A stretch of 15,205 bases of DNA. Source: JBDRGX01 sp043817485 [NCBI: bacterium] (GTDB lineage: Bacteria; JBDRGX01). The first letter of the stretch is position 1; every line of letters starts with the position of its first letter. Below the pieces are notes generated by a model, which was given only the letters and a program-made list of their open reading frames with translations, was not told the origin of the DNA and did not search any database. The stretch is from assembly GCA_043817485.1 (NCBI GenBank), contig JBDRGX010000139.1:1-15205 (forward strand), in the 5' to 3' direction. Of this stretch, positions 1 through 8,128 are shown in pieces. Made by a program: the position numbers and the translations under genes.

Positions 1-88
1 TAGGAATTTGGCACGAGAAGCATACAACAATATTGTGCTAATCTCAGTAGCAAATGCTATATATTATATTGCTACTTAATTATCAATT
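1..88 (+). repeat. Edge direct repeat, left copy
   Basis: This stretch matches 15081-15171 in the same orientation. The first 20 bases agree at 18 positions, and similarity continues with small gaps to a shared ATTATCAATT at the end. Inside are a stem TTGGCAC (8-14) with GTGCTAA (35-41) and a perfect 8-bp inverted repeat AGTAGCAA (46-53) with TTGCTACT (69-76). No coding potential is visible. It could be a dispersed repeat, a small non-autonomous element or the end region of a larger mobile element. The copy may begin before the window. Confidence 0.7.
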
Positions 89-142
89 CCATAACAGTCT
101 GTAAAATGCAAATACCCTGATAGAACTAAATATAAATTTTCG

Positions 143-175
143 GTGCCTGTTGCTAAACATTTTATTTAGCAGCAC
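143..175 (-). terminator. Possible terminator hairpin of the toxin-antitoxin operon
   Basis: A perfect 7-bp stem TGCTAAA (151-157) with TTTAGCA (165-171) encloses a 7-base loop and is extended by GTGC (143-146) with GCAC (172-175) across a 4-base bulge. The antitoxin stop codon lies in the loop. A run of T is not directly adjacent on the minus strand, so this may stabilise the mRNA end rather than terminate transcription. Confidence 0.4.
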
Positions 176-440
176 GAAATTCCTTTTCTATTCTTTCCGT
201 TAGAAATATTTTCGTTAACGACTGATATGGGATATCCCGTTTATTTGCTAAAACCTTCAAATGTGCTATAAGAAATTCAGGCAATCTAATGGATATGGTT
301 TTCATAGAAGGTTTTAAATTTGAAAATACTACTTTTTTACCTTTTGAATAATCAATATATTCTGTAGAATCATGTGTTGACCAAAATTCAAATTCTTCTT
401 CTTCACTTCTAAACTCGGGAATTTTTTTTAAATCATTCAT
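162..440 (-). CDS. brnA: BrnA-like ribbon-helix-helix antitoxin (CopG_antitoxin type)
   Basis: Antitoxin of a type II toxin-antitoxin pair. It is expected to bind and neutralise the upstream toxin and to repress the operon through a ribbon-helix-helix DNA-binding domain. The N-terminal half has an acidic stretch and FWSTHDSTEY, typical of the CopG-type antitoxins that accompany BrnT toxins. The C-terminal half has the strand MKTISIRLP followed by two helices containing RDIPYQSL, which is the ribbon-helix-helix part. I chose ATG at 440 over the GTG at 449. A strong AGGAGGT lies 7 bases before this ATG, and the ATG overlaps the toxin stop codon as ATGA, implying translational coupling. The product is 92 residues, normal for the family. 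The family call rests on motif recognition and context. Confidence 0.88.
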   Translation of the reverse strand: MNDLKKIPEFRSEEEEFEFWSTHDSTEYIDYSKGKKVVFSNLKPSMKTISIRLPEFLIAHLKVLANKRDIPYQSLTKIFLTERIEKEFRAAK

Positions 441-724
441 TGATAGCACCTCCTCTCTTTCTTATTCATATCTCTTGCTGAAATAACCCTTATTTTATCA
501 CCCCTTGCGGTGAATATAACAAAAAGCAAACGATCTTTATCTGTTTTTCCTAAGGCAAAATACCGTTCTTCAAATATTGAATGCATTGTATCCTGCTGAA
601 CAATAAGCGGCTCTTTGAAAAAAATTTCCTCACATTCAATATGAGTAACCTTATGTTTCTCCCAATTCTTATTTATATTTCCTTCATCCCATTCAAAACC
701 TTTAATCTGTGAGAATATTTTCAT
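437..724 (-). CDS. brnT: BrnT family ribonuclease toxin
   Basis: Toxin of the pair, a small RelE-fold ribonuclease (BrnT, formerly DUF497) that inhibits translation by cutting RNA when not held by its antitoxin. Visible hallmarks are FEWDEGN followed by NWEKHKV near the N-terminus, the central EERYFALGKT, and the C-terminal KIRVISARDMNKKER, which is highly characteristic of the family. Its 95 residues are a normal full length, and no truncation or frameshift is seen. Toxin-first gene order is usual for BrnTA. The stop codon overlaps the antitoxin start (437-440). A GAGGGA Shine-Dalgarno site precedes the ATG at 724. The operon sits between a repeat copy and an insertion-sequence-like end, fitting mobile cargo. 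Autorepression by the toxin-antitoxin complex is known for the family and inferred here. Confidence 0.9.
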   Translation of the reverse strand: MKIFSQIKGFEWDEGNINKNWEKHKVTHIECEEIFFKEPLIVQQDTMHSIFEERYFALGKTDKDRLLFVIFTARGDKIRVISARDMNKKERRCYQ

Positions 725-739
725 TAAAGATTCCCTCTT

Positions 740-767
740 ATTATATACAAGTATTTTTTTAATTACA
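740..767 (-). promoter_or_regulatory. Putative promoter of brnT-brnA
   Basis: The minus strand reads a perfect TATAAT -10 box (740-745) 15 bases upstream of the toxin start codon. The best -35 at normal spacing is a weak TGTAAT (762-767, 16-base spacer). The short leader suits an autoregulated toxin-antitoxin promoter. Confidence 0.45.
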
Positions 768-777
768 TCACTCTTTT

Positions 778-797
778 AGAAACCGTGTCGCAATTAG
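778..797 (+). repeat. Solitary insertion-sequence-like terminal sequence
   Basis: This 20-base sequence matches 15065-15083, the right end of the insertion-sequence remnant, except for two substitutions and one gap. It shares AAACCGTGTC in inverted orientation with 14937-14946, the remnant's left end. It appears to be an orphan end left by an element that has decayed or recombined. No matching partner end is seen to its left. Confidence 0.5.
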
Positions 798-851
798 CAA
801 CAAAACCGCTTTTTAAAAACAGAATAAGGCAAAATCTAACAAAATCCAAAA

Positions 852-868
852 ATTATTTTGTAAATAAT
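852..868 (-). terminator. A/T-only hairpin downstream of the BY-kinase gene
   Basis: A perfect 7-bp inverted repeat, ATTATTT with AAATAAT around a 3-base loop, lies about 100 bases past the stop of the kinase gene. On the minus strand it runs into a T-rich stretch. The stem has no G or C, so chance is possible in such A+T-rich DNA. The rest of 725-966 shows only the promoter and terminal sequence listed separately. Confidence 0.2.
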
Positions 869-966
869 CTTAAAAGTTTTAAAATTGTTGTAAAATTCAA
901 TATTTCAGTTAAAACCAATTGTTTTTTTATTCAAAAAATAAATCCTTTTAAAAAATATTTTTTACT

Positions 967-3291
967 TTATTTTTTTGTTTTTTCATTATTATAGTAATTA
1001 TTATAGTAAAAAAAATGATTGTCAAAATTTATTTTATTAATGATTATCCCTAAACATTTTTTTTGATTATTTGTTAATATTTTTTCAATAGCAAAAACAT
1101 TTTTTTTATTAGATATATTTAAATCTAATACTACAACAAAACCATCTACTTTAGGAATTAAAACAACTGTATCTGTTACTATTGTTGGAGGAGTATCTAA
1201 TAAAACCAAATCAAACTGTTCTTTTGCTTTTTCTAAAAAAATATCCATTTTTTTAGAATTTAACAATTCTGATGGATTTAAAGTAAAAGAACCAGAAGTC
1301 ATTAAAAAAAGATTATTTATTTGTGTTGATTTAACATATTCTGAAATATTTTTTAAAGGATTTAAAAGAAAATCTGTCATTCCATTTTCTCTATTACATT
1401 GAAACATTTTATGTAAAACTGGTTTTCTTAAATCATTATCAACTAAAAGAACTTTTTTATCAATTTGAGCCATTACAATTGCTAAATTAGATATAACTGT
1501 AGATTTTCCTTCTCCTGGAAAAGCACTTGTAAGAAATAAAATTTTTATTTCTTTTCCTAATCTTGAAAATTCAATAGATGTTCGAAAAATTTTATAAAAT
1601 TCACAAATAGAAGAATTGGGGTTGAAATGTGTTATTAATCCTAAATCAAAATTATTGAATTTTTCTTTTTTTATAAAAGGAATTAATCCCATAACTGGCA
1701 ATTTATAAATTTTTTCTATTTCATCAATATTTTTAAAATTATTATTAAAATATTCTTTTATAAATATTATTCCAAAACTGAATAAAAATCCTAATCCTAT
1801 CGCTGTTAAAATATTATTTTTTATTTTAGGTTTTATAGGAATTTTACATTGATTTTCATCTGCGAAATCTACTACTTCAATACCTTCTACTTCTTTATAT
1901 TCTAATATTCTATTTTCTTCTTTTTTTGTTAAAAACATTTTATATGAATTTTCTGTCATTTCTTTTTCTTCTACTAAATTATAATAATCTATTTCATTTT
2001 GTGTTGATAAATTCAAATCTTTTTTATTTTTTTCAATAAAATCATCCATCATTTTTTTCTTATCATCAATAATTTTTAATCTATTTTCCATTTCTATAAT
2101 ATTGCAAAAATTTTTTTGATAAAGTTCATCAGTTATTATAAAAGATTCATCTATTTTTTTAGATATTTCTTTTTCTAAATTATTTTTCATAATATTCATT
2201 TCTTTTTCTATTTTAATCATATCTGAGTGAAAAGGTGTTAAACTTTGTGATTGAACAAAATATTTTACTTCAATTGCTGCTAATTGACTTCTTAATTGCT
2301 GAATTACTGGCACATTTAATATTTCTTTTTTAGTAGTACTTTGTTTATTAACTTCATTTATATATTGTTTAGATTGTTCTAATTTCATAGTTATTTCTTT
2401 TTCTTCAAATTCTAATTTATTTATTTCTGTTTTCAAAGAACTTATTTCTTCAACTAATATTTTTGTATTTTCATTAGGTAAAAACATATTATTGCTTTGC
2501 CTAAATGCTCTTATTTTTTCTAATAAATTACTTAATCTATTTTTCAAAATTTTTATTTGTGTATCAATAAAAATAATTACATTTTTTGTACATTTTTTTT
2601 TATTTATTAAATTTTGGGAAATACATTCTTGAACAAGTGTTTGAATTATTTTTGCTGATTTAAACGGGGTTTCAGCATTTGCTTTTATAATAATTATATT
2701 GCTTTCTTTTAAAGATAAATATTTACTTACTGAAATAGAATTCATAATTAAAGAAATCGTTTTAAAATAATCAAATTCTTTTAAAGAAAATATTTTTTTC
2801 TCTTGGCTTATTTTTTTTATTTCTTTTTCAAAATTTTCATCAGAAAATAATTCTTTTAATTTATTTATAATTTCATTTTTATTATTTTTATCTACAACAA
2901 TTTTTGTTAAAATTATTTGTTGGCTTTTTTCTAATAAATCATTTAAAACAATACTACCTTGCATATTTTTCAAGGATTCTTTAATAACTTCTTCTATTAA
3001 AAGTTTTTGAACTACATTTTTTATCATAAAATAACTTTTTATAGATTCTATTTGATCATATAATGATTCTCTACTTTCTAAATATGAAAATGGTGAATAT
3101 AAAAGATTGTTTTTTAATGAAGGAGTAGAGGAGCTAAAAGTAATTTTTATTTTAGCAAAAGACTGATATACTGGTTTAGTTAAAATACTAAATATAAAAA
3201 CAATAGATATAATTGTAATCATAGATATAATAACAATAAATATTTCTTTTTTAAAAAAATTCCAATATCTTTTAATGTCAAAATGTTTCAT
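967..3291 (-). CDS. Wzz-type chain-length regulator fused to BY-kinase (exopolysaccharide tyrosine autokinase)
   Basis: Inner-membrane protein controlling polymerisation and export of a capsule or exopolysaccharide. The N-terminal Wzz part has membrane segments near residues 17-37 and 494-515, a long coiled-coil periplasmic region between them and a proline motif PIKP (485-488). The cytoplasmic kinase part has Walker A PGEGKST (592-598), Walker A' VDNDLR (617-622) and Walker B LVLLDTPP (695-702). It ends with a tyrosine cluster, Tyr762, 763, 766 and 767, the expected autophosphorylation sites. At 774 residues it is full length for the fused form found outside Firmicutes. ATG at 3291 follows AAGGAG, which overlaps the stop of the polyprenyl synthase gene, and the two are probably cotranscribed. 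No Wza, Wzx, Wzy or glycosyltransferase gene is in the window, so its polysaccharide locus lies elsewhere. Confidence 0.9.
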   Translation of the reverse strand: MKHFDIKRYWNFFKKEIFIVIISMITIISIVFIFSILTKPVYQSFAKIKITFSSSTPSLKNNLLYSPFSYLESRESLYDQIESIKSYFMIKNVVQKLLIEEVIKESLKNMQGSIVLNDLLEKSQQIILTKIVVDKNNKNEIINKLKELFSDENFEKEIKKISQEKKIFSLKEFDYFKTISLIMNSISVSKYLSLKESNIIIIKANAETPFKSAKIIQTLVQECISQNLINKKKCTKNVIIFIDTQIKILKNRLSNLLEKIRAFRQSNNMFLPNENTKILVEEISSLKTEINKLEFEEKEITMKLEQSKQYINEVNKQSTTKKEILNVPVIQQLRSQLAAIEVKYFVQSQSLTPFHSDMIKIEKEMNIMKNNLEKEISKKIDESFIITDELYQKNFCNIIEMENRLKIIDDKKKMMDDFIEKNKKDLNLSTQNEIDYYNLVEEKEMTENSYKMFLTKKEENRILEYKEVEGIEVVDFADENQCKIPIKPKIKNNILTAIGLGFLFSFGIIFIKEYFNNNFKNIDEIEKIYKLPVMGLIPFIKKEKFNNFDLGLITHFNPNSSICEFYKIFRTSIEFSRLGKEIKILFLTSAFPGEGKSTVISNLAIVMAQIDKKVLLVDNDLRKPVLHKMFQCNRENGMTDFLLNPLKNISEYVKSTQINNLFLMTSGSFTLNPSELLNSKKMDIFLEKAKEQFDLVLLDTPPTIVTDTVVLIPKVDGFVVVLDLNISNKKNVFAIEKILTNNQKKCLGIIINKINFDNHFFYYNNYYNNEKTKK

Positions 3292-3306
3292 ATATAACTA
3301 TTCTCC

Positions 3307-4284
3307 TTAATTAGATCTTTCTATAACTTTCAAAGGTAAATTCAACAAAGAATCCTTAAAAATACTTGGTTTTAAAATAGAAATACTTTCTTTTGCATAA
3401 GTAGCATATCTTGAAGCTGTTTTAAAAGCAAAATCTAATGCTTCTTTTCTTTTTAAAGGATTATTATTCCAAAAAGAAATTATTTCTTGATACCTTTTAC
3501 TTTTATCATTAGAAAAAATTTCTTTTGCAAATCTTTTTTTGAAGTAAATAAGTGGTAAAGTTAATTCGCCATTTTCAATATCTAAACCTAAAGTTTTTTT
3601 TACTTTTTTTTCTTGTCCAACAAAATCTAAACAATCATCAATAATTTGAAAAGCAATCCCTAAATTAAATCCATATTCTTTCAAAGCATTTATTTCTTTA
3701 TCTGAAGCATTTACAGCTAATGCACTTGTTTCACAACATGCTGACATTAAAATACCTGTTTTGTTTTTTATTATTTCTAAATATTTTTTTTCTGATAAAT
3801 CTGCATTAAATCTAAATTTTACTTGTAACATTTCTCCACAACAAATAGATGCTACTGTTTCTGATAAAATTTCTAATACTTTTCCTTGAAAATAATTAGA
3901 TAATAAAAAAAATGCTTTTGCAAAAAGATAATCTCCAATCAAAATAGCAATATTATTTCCATATTTTTTATTAACAGATTTTTGTCCTCTTCTTAAAAAA
4001 GCATTATCTATAATATCATCATGAATTAATGTTGCTATGTGTATTATTTCTACTGTAGCAGATAAAGCAATTATTTGTTCTTTTGTTTTACTATCAAGTT
4101 TTTGAGAAACACTTTTAGATGAAAAAAAAACCAAAGATGGTCTAATCATTTTGCCTAAAAAAGAAAAAATGTAATTATTAATATTTTTAACATAAGGTAT
4201 ATCATTTTTAAAGGTATCTTTTATTTTATTTCTTACTTTTTCTAAATCTTGTTCAATTGTAAAAAAATCTTTTTTGTAATTCAA
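3307..4284 (-). CDS. Long-chain trans-polyprenyl diphosphate synthase (IspB/HepT-like)
   Basis: Condenses isopentenyl diphosphate onto an allylic primer to make a long all-trans polyprenyl diphosphate, usually the side chain of menaquinone or ubiquinone. The first aspartate-rich motif is DDIID (89-93) within LIHDDIIDNA, followed by RRG. The second is DDCLD (216-220) followed by GQEKKVKKTLG. GKMIRPSLV near residue 45 corresponds to the conserved GKRIRP region. The residue five before the first motif is a small alanine, which in this family leaves room for long chains, so an octaprenyl- or heptaprenyl-type product is more likely than farnesyl. The start is TTG at 4284. AAGGAG lies 5 bases upstream, and the next in-frame methionine is inside the conserved GKMIRP region. 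The 325-residue length is normal. Exact chain length cannot be read from sequence. Confidence 0.9.
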   Translation of the reverse strand: MNYKKDFFTIEQDLEKVRNKIKDTFKNDIPYVKNINNYIFSFLGKMIRPSLVFFSSKSVSQKLDSKTKEQIIALSATVEIIHIATLIHDDIIDNAFLRRGQKSVNKKYGNNIAILIGDYLFAKAFFLLSNYFQGKVLEILSETVASICCGEMLQVKFRFNADLSEKKYLEIIKNKTGILMSACCETSALAVNASDKEINALKEYGFNLGIAFQIIDDCLDFVGQEKKVKKTLGLDIENGELTLPLIYFKKRFAKEIFSNDKSKRYQEIISFWNNNPLKRKEALDFAFKTASRYATYAKESISILKPSIFKDSLLNLPLKVIERSN

Positions 4285-4646
4285 AAAAACTCCTTCTTTA
4301 AAAAATATTAAAACAAAACCTTTGTAACTAAGTGCTCTACTTTATTAATTACCTTTATCTGTCTATTTTATATGACATTTTTTTCTTTTGGCAAATTTTT
4401 TAATAGCTTTCTTACATTACTTATTTTACTTGCATATTGAACAAGTTTCTCTATATTATAAATAATTGCTAACATATATTGTCATATCTTATATCATAAT
4501 TGTTAATAAATATCCTTTTGCACATCCAATACTTTTCGCTACAATTCATTAACCAGCAATTACTTTATTTATTCCAACGACCAAATTCATGGCTATAAAG
4601 CGTCAGTAGAATAGTAATTAGGTGTAGCCAATATGGCTTGCATTCA
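4285..4646. other. Intergenic region with possible decayed mobile DNA
   Basis: These 362 bases separate the restriction-modification gene from the polyprenyl synthase gene. Just past the restriction-modification stop is a small hairpin, AGCCA (4626-4630) with TGGCT (4634-4638), without a T run. A wider pair TGGCTA (4590-4595) and TAGCCA (4625-4630) also occurs. A short open frame resembling a transposase tail is listed separately. Translating both strands shows no intact gene. The base composition is less extreme at 4540-4646, like the restriction-modification gene. Confidence 0.5.
4368..4475 (-). pseudogene. Possible transposase C-terminal remnant
   Basis: An open frame of 35 residues begins MLAIIYNIEKLVQYAS and ends in a lysine-rich tail. 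Tails of the form 'A-x-YN-x-KL-V' close many DDE transposases, for example of IS4- or IS1182-like groups. Upstream sequence is broken by stops in every frame and the rest of a transposase cannot be recovered. It lies between the presumably acquired restriction-modification gene and the polyprenyl synthase gene, where a decayed element is plausible. The identification is weak, and chance or a small unrelated peptide gene remains possible. Confidence 0.3.
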
Positions 4647-6995
4647 TTAAACTCCAATTGATGATGAATATGGTAAAGTTTTTATATAATCTTTCATAAA
4701 CTCCCAATCCGGCTTACCATCTTTATCTACGGGCAGTTTAATATAAAAATTTTGTAAACGTTCTTTTTTTCCAGTCATACCGTAAGAAAAACGAAATTTT
4801 TCCAATTTTAGAACTGTTACAAGGAATAATGCCAAGAATGGAGTTAGAACCTTGTTTCTCACATAAAAGACGTTTGCGTTATCCGAAACCCATACTTTCA
4901 AATCTTGATAAAAAACTTCTCCAATTGACCCATAACAAGCAAAGCTAATACAGTTCTCATCAGTATATCCATTTCCTAAATAATTATCGATTCCATTATT
5001 TAAGGAGGATGAGCTTACATAAGGAATATCCCCATCACTTTGGTCTTTTTTTGTTAACCTTCTTCCTTTTTTGATTTTAAAAATACTGTTATCGGTTCCA
5101 TCATCATATCTAAAATATTTCCAATGCTCTGTATTTAATTTAAGGTTATTATTATCTTTCAAAGGTTCAGTTTTAATAGCAATATCACTATTCTTTTTCA
5201 ATAACTTATAGGCGAGAAATGCCTTGATATTTTCAATAAAATCTTCTCTTGTTAAAGTGGAATAATCTGTTTCCATATATGCTTCTGCACACCACTCATC
5301 ATTTGCAGAAACAAATTTTTTAATGCTGTGTCCTGGTATTTCTTCTTTATTTATATAGTTGTCCAACCAATTTTTCTTGGTAAGATTCCACTTGTGATAA
5401 AAATCTGTTCTCCCAATATTTTTTATTTTAATAAACCCATCTTTTTTCCAATACCCAAAATATGTTTTATAATTTTCAGGATGCTTTTCTTTTGCCTTAA
5501 AAACCATCACACAAGTATTAACTGTAGCATTGGAGTTATGAAATAGTTCGTTTGGCATTGAGAAAACAGCTTCAAGTGTATGCTCTTTTAACAACTTTTC
5601 TTTCAGTTGTTTTTTTATGCCACTTGTTGAGGTGGCACATAGCATAGGAACAATGGAAATAGACAAAGAGCCTTTTTCTATCAATGACAGACTATTTAAT
5701 ATAAAATCAAGTTCTTCATTATCGTTTTTAGTAGCCTTGTATGGAGGATTTAACAAAGCCGCATTGGGCTTGTATGTTTTTATATTTTCAATAACCTCAT
5801 GGTCAAAACAACTTCCCTTAATTAAGTTACTTCTACCGTCTCCATGGATATACATATTGGAACAAGTGAGAGAAAATATACTGTGTTGCAATTCAACACC
5901 AACAATTTGTTTTAATTTTATGTGGTTTTCTTTTTCTAAATCCCCCCCTGCATCAACAATCATTTTTTTCATAGCAGAAATTAGAAAACCACCAGTACCC
6001 GTACAAGTATCTAATACAACACTATCTTTATTGATATTGGCAATTTCAGTAAAAAGTTCTGTGATATGAGGTGGCGTTAGAACTATTCCTAATCCTTTAT
6101 CATTATTTGCATAGCGTAAAAACTCAATGTAAAATTGTCCCAATGTATCGAAATATTTATAGGTTTTGATAAAGTTATTAATTTTCTCATTGACATTTGT
6201 AATAATGTCTTTTAATTCGTTTTCCTTTTTAGCTAAAATAGTATGTGTAGTAATAAAACTATAAGTAGTTACGATGTCATCAATATGCTTATTTTGGACA
6301 TTTGTTAGTTTATTTTTAATAGTATTAATCAGGTTTTCTGATAGTTCTTTCGGATTTTGAAGCTTATATGAATTGCAAAATGCTTTATCTGTAAGAGCAA
6401 TAAGAGAACCACTAATTAATAAACTTCTATTAGATTCTGGTACTTTTAGAGTATGAAGTTTATCATTAAGAGTTTTTGAATATTTTAATAATTCTTGAAA
6501 ATCTTGATTGAATTTTCTTTCATCGGTTTGATAACCATTCAAGTAATCCTCTAATGGTAAAAATTTGTCGTCCTTAAAAACTATATGAGATTGATCAGTA
6601 TTTTTTAATTGTAAAAAATGAGAAATCCTTAAATTGTTTTCTTCTTCTCCGCTAATAGCAATTGATAACACATCAAATTCTTTTGATAAGAAAGAAGAAT
6701 AGAGTAATGCCACATCTACTGCATAATCTTTATATTTGTTTTTGTTATGCGATTCGTGAAATTTTATATCAGCCTTGCATTCAATGACAATAATAAAATC
6801 GGGATTTTCTTTGAATTGAATTATAAACTCAGGATAACCTTTCCCGCTTCTATTTTTAGAAGCATTTCTCAGCAGCTTATCAATTTTTACATTTTTTGAA
6901 GATTGCTCTTCAAAAATAATCTTATTTTCTTGGCAAGACTTGTCTTTAAGGACAAAATTTCTAAAATAATTTTCAGTTATTCTTTCATTTGCCAT
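4647..6995 (-). CDS. Single-polypeptide type IIG restriction-modification enzyme
   Basis: Combines endonuclease, adenine methyltransferase and target recognition in one chain. The N-terminal part has a PD-(D/E)XK-like nuclease core, with candidate acidic residues Glu56 and Asp66 and the conserved Glu72-Cys-Lys74. The methyltransferase has the S-adenosylmethionine motif LDTCTGTGGF (about 328-337) and catalytic NPPY (416-419), typical of gamma-class N6-adenine methylases. From about residue 624 a single target-recognition domain resembles HsdS/BcgI-type domains and ends with DGKPDWEFMKDYIKTLPYS. No separate specificity or restriction subunit is adjacent, consistent with a self-contained enzyme. 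At 782 residues it is compact. ATG at 6995 follows AGGGAA. The gene is less A+T-extreme than its neighbours, suggesting acquisition. An isolated type I methylase-like or BREX-like methyltransferase is a less likely alternative because of the ExK core. Confidence 0.85.
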   Translation of the reverse strand: MANERITENYFRNFVLKDKSCQENKIIFEEQSSKNVKIDKLLRNASKNRSGKGYPEFIIQFKENPDFIIVIECKADIKFHESHNKNKYKDYAVDVALLYSSFLSKEFDVLSIAISGEEENNLRISHFLQLKNTDQSHIVFKDDKFLPLEDYLNGYQTDERKFNQDFQELLKYSKTLNDKLHTLKVPESNRSLLISGSLIALTDKAFCNSYKLQNPKELSENLINTIKNKLTNVQNKHIDDIVTTYSFITTHTILAKKENELKDIITNVNEKINNFIKTYKYFDTLGQFYIEFLRYANNDKGLGIVLTPPHITELFTEIANINKDSVVLDTCTGTGGFLISAMKKMIVDAGGDLEKENHIKLKQIVGVELQHSIFSLTCSNMYIHGDGRSNLIKGSCFDHEVIENIKTYKPNAALLNPPYKATKNDNEELDFILNSLSLIEKGSLSISIVPMLCATSTSGIKKQLKEKLLKEHTLEAVFSMPNELFHNSNATVNTCVMVFKAKEKHPENYKTYFGYWKKDGFIKIKNIGRTDFYHKWNLTKKNWLDNYINKEEIPGHSIKKFVSANDEWCAEAYMETDYSTLTREDFIENIKAFLAYKLLKKNSDIAIKTEPLKDNNNLKLNTEHWKYFRYDDGTDNSIFKIKKGRRLTKKDQSDGDIPYVSSSSLNNGIDNYLGNGYTDENCISFACYGSIGEVFYQDLKVWVSDNANVFYVRNKVLTPFLALFLVTVLKLEKFRFSYGMTGKKERLQNFYIKLPVDKDGKPDWEFMKDYIKTLPYSSSIGV

Positions 6996-7034
6996 TTTTA
7001 TATTTTCCCTATATTTTGTTTATTACACATAACC

Positions 7035-7045
7035 GCATATTATGC
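7035..7045. promoter_or_regulatory. Perfect 11-base palindrome upstream of the restriction-modification gene
   Basis: GCATATTATGC is a perfect palindrome about an odd centre, 40 bases before the restriction-modification start codon and within its likely promoter region. It could be an operator for self-control of the enzyme or a small terminator stem for the upstream oxidoreductase gene. No convincing -35/-10 pair was found beside it. Confidence 0.25.
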
Positions 7046-7060
7046 TTATTGCAAAATAAT

Positions 7061-8104
7061 TTATATGGTTATTTTTTTACCAGTTTTTGCACTTTCATAA
7101 GCTGCTTTAATAACTTTTAATATTTGCAATCCTTGTTCTATGGTATTTATTTCTGGTTTTTTATTTTCAATAATACATTCTGATAAATATTCTATTTCTG
7201 CAGTATACATATTTTTTGCTTCTTCCATAAAAATTTCTTTTTTTTCTACATTTAAAGACGATTTTTCTTGTTGAGCATCATAAGCACTTGCTTCTGGATT
7301 TATATAAGCACACATTTTACCTGCTGTAATTTGACTAATAGTACCTTCTGCTTGAATACTACCTTTATTCCCATAAATTTCCAATCTATCTTGTCCAGCT
7401 GAATCTGGTACATTGAAAAATGTATCTACTACTCCATGTGCTCCATTTTCAAAACGAAGTAAAGTAGTTGAAGAATCTTCTACTGGATATTTAAAAGTAA
7501 GGGTATTAGTAAAAACCATTACTTCTTTAATTTTACCAACTAAATTTGTTAATAAATTATAACAATGAGAAGCCATATCAATAAGAGCACCACCACCACT
7601 TTTAGATGGATCTTGTCTCCAAGCACCATCTATATCTGGATACCAACAAGAAAGTTGTGCTCGAGCCATTACTATATTTCCTATTTGTTTTTCTTCAAGC
7701 ATTTTTTTAGCTTTTTGATGAAAAGGATGAAACCTCATCATATAACCTTCCATTGCTTTAATATTTTTTTGAGAAACTATTTCACACATTTTTTCAGCTT
7801 CTTCTAAAGTTAAAGATAAAGGTTTTTCAAGCAAAATATGTTTTCCTTGTTTTGCTGCTTTTAAAAATTGCTCGAAATGTAAATAAACTGGAGTTCCAAT
7901 ATAAACTGCATCTACATTAGGATTTTCTAACAAAGCATCTACATTATCATAAACATATTTAACATTATATTCTTTTGCCAATTCATCAATAGAAACAACA
8001 TCCATTAAAGCTATTAATTCTGCATTTTTAGATTGAACTAATCCTGGAATAGTTCTTCTTTTAGCAATACCATTTGCCCCAATTATTCCCCATTTTACTT
8101 TCAT
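7061..8104 (-). CDS. Gfo/Idh/MocA family NAD(P)-dependent oxidoreductase
   Basis: Cytoplasmic dehydrogenase of the glucose-fructose oxidoreductase/inositol dehydrogenase family, probably acting on a sugar, sugar nucleotide or cyclitol. The Rossmann dinucleotide site is GIIGANGIAKR (6-16). The family signature LLEKPL has Glu93-Lys94-Pro95, where the lysine is the usual catalytic residue. The second signature GGGALIDMASH carries Asp176 and His180, also catalytic-site positions in characterised members. The 347-residue length is full. ATG at 8104 follows AAAGGGGG and lies 24 bases after the stop of the thioredoxin-fold gene, indicating one operon with it and the MFS gene. Substrate cannot be assigned from sequence. 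An uptake transporter immediately upstream fits catabolism of an imported polyol or sugar, but that is inference. Confidence 0.88.
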   Translation of the reverse strand: MKVKWGIIGANGIAKRRTIPGLVQSKNAELIALMDVVSIDELAKEYNVKYVYDNVDALLENPNVDAVYIGTPVYLHFEQFLKAAKQGKHILLEKPLSLTLEEAEKMCEIVSQKNIKAMEGYMMRFHPFHQKAKKMLEEKQIGNIVMARAQLSCWYPDIDGAWRQDPSKSGGGALIDMASHCYNLLTNLVGKIKEVMVFTNTLTFKYPVEDSSTTLLRFENGAHGVVDTFFNVPDSAGQDRLEIYGNKGSIQAEGTISQITAGKMCAYINPEASAYDAQQEKSSLNVEKKEIFMEEAKNMYTAEIEYLSECIIENKKPEINTIEQGLQILKVIKAAYESAKTGKKITI

Positions 8105-8128
8105 AGGATCCCCCTTTATTTTATTAAG

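Noticed and set aside
162-449. Longer antitoxin version starting at GTG 449
   Set aside because: The GTG overlaps the AGGAGGTG ribosome site itself, while ATG at 440 has ideal spacing and the ATGA overlap with the toxin stop.
785-994. Plus-strand open frame of 69 codons starting at GTG
   Set aside because: It starts inside the insertion-sequence-like end, has no ribosome site, is dominated by K, N, F and I as expected of A/T-rich noncoding DNA, and runs into the 3' end of the kinase gene on the other strand.
5328-5546. Plus-strand open frame of 72 codons
   Set aside because: Antisense shadow of the restriction-modification gene with hydrophobic bias from its codons.
5617-6069. Plus-strand open frame of 150 codons
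   Set aside because: It lies entirely antisense within the methyltransferase core of the restriction-modification gene, whose motifs are intact. No independent signals support it.
6903-7100. Plus-strand open frame spanning the start of the restriction-modification gene
   Set aside because: It overlaps two well-supported minus-strand genes and has no ribosome site or recognisable content.
7565-7807. Plus-strand open frame of 80 codons
   Set aside because: Antisense within the oxidoreductase gene, covering its GGG...DxxxH signature region.
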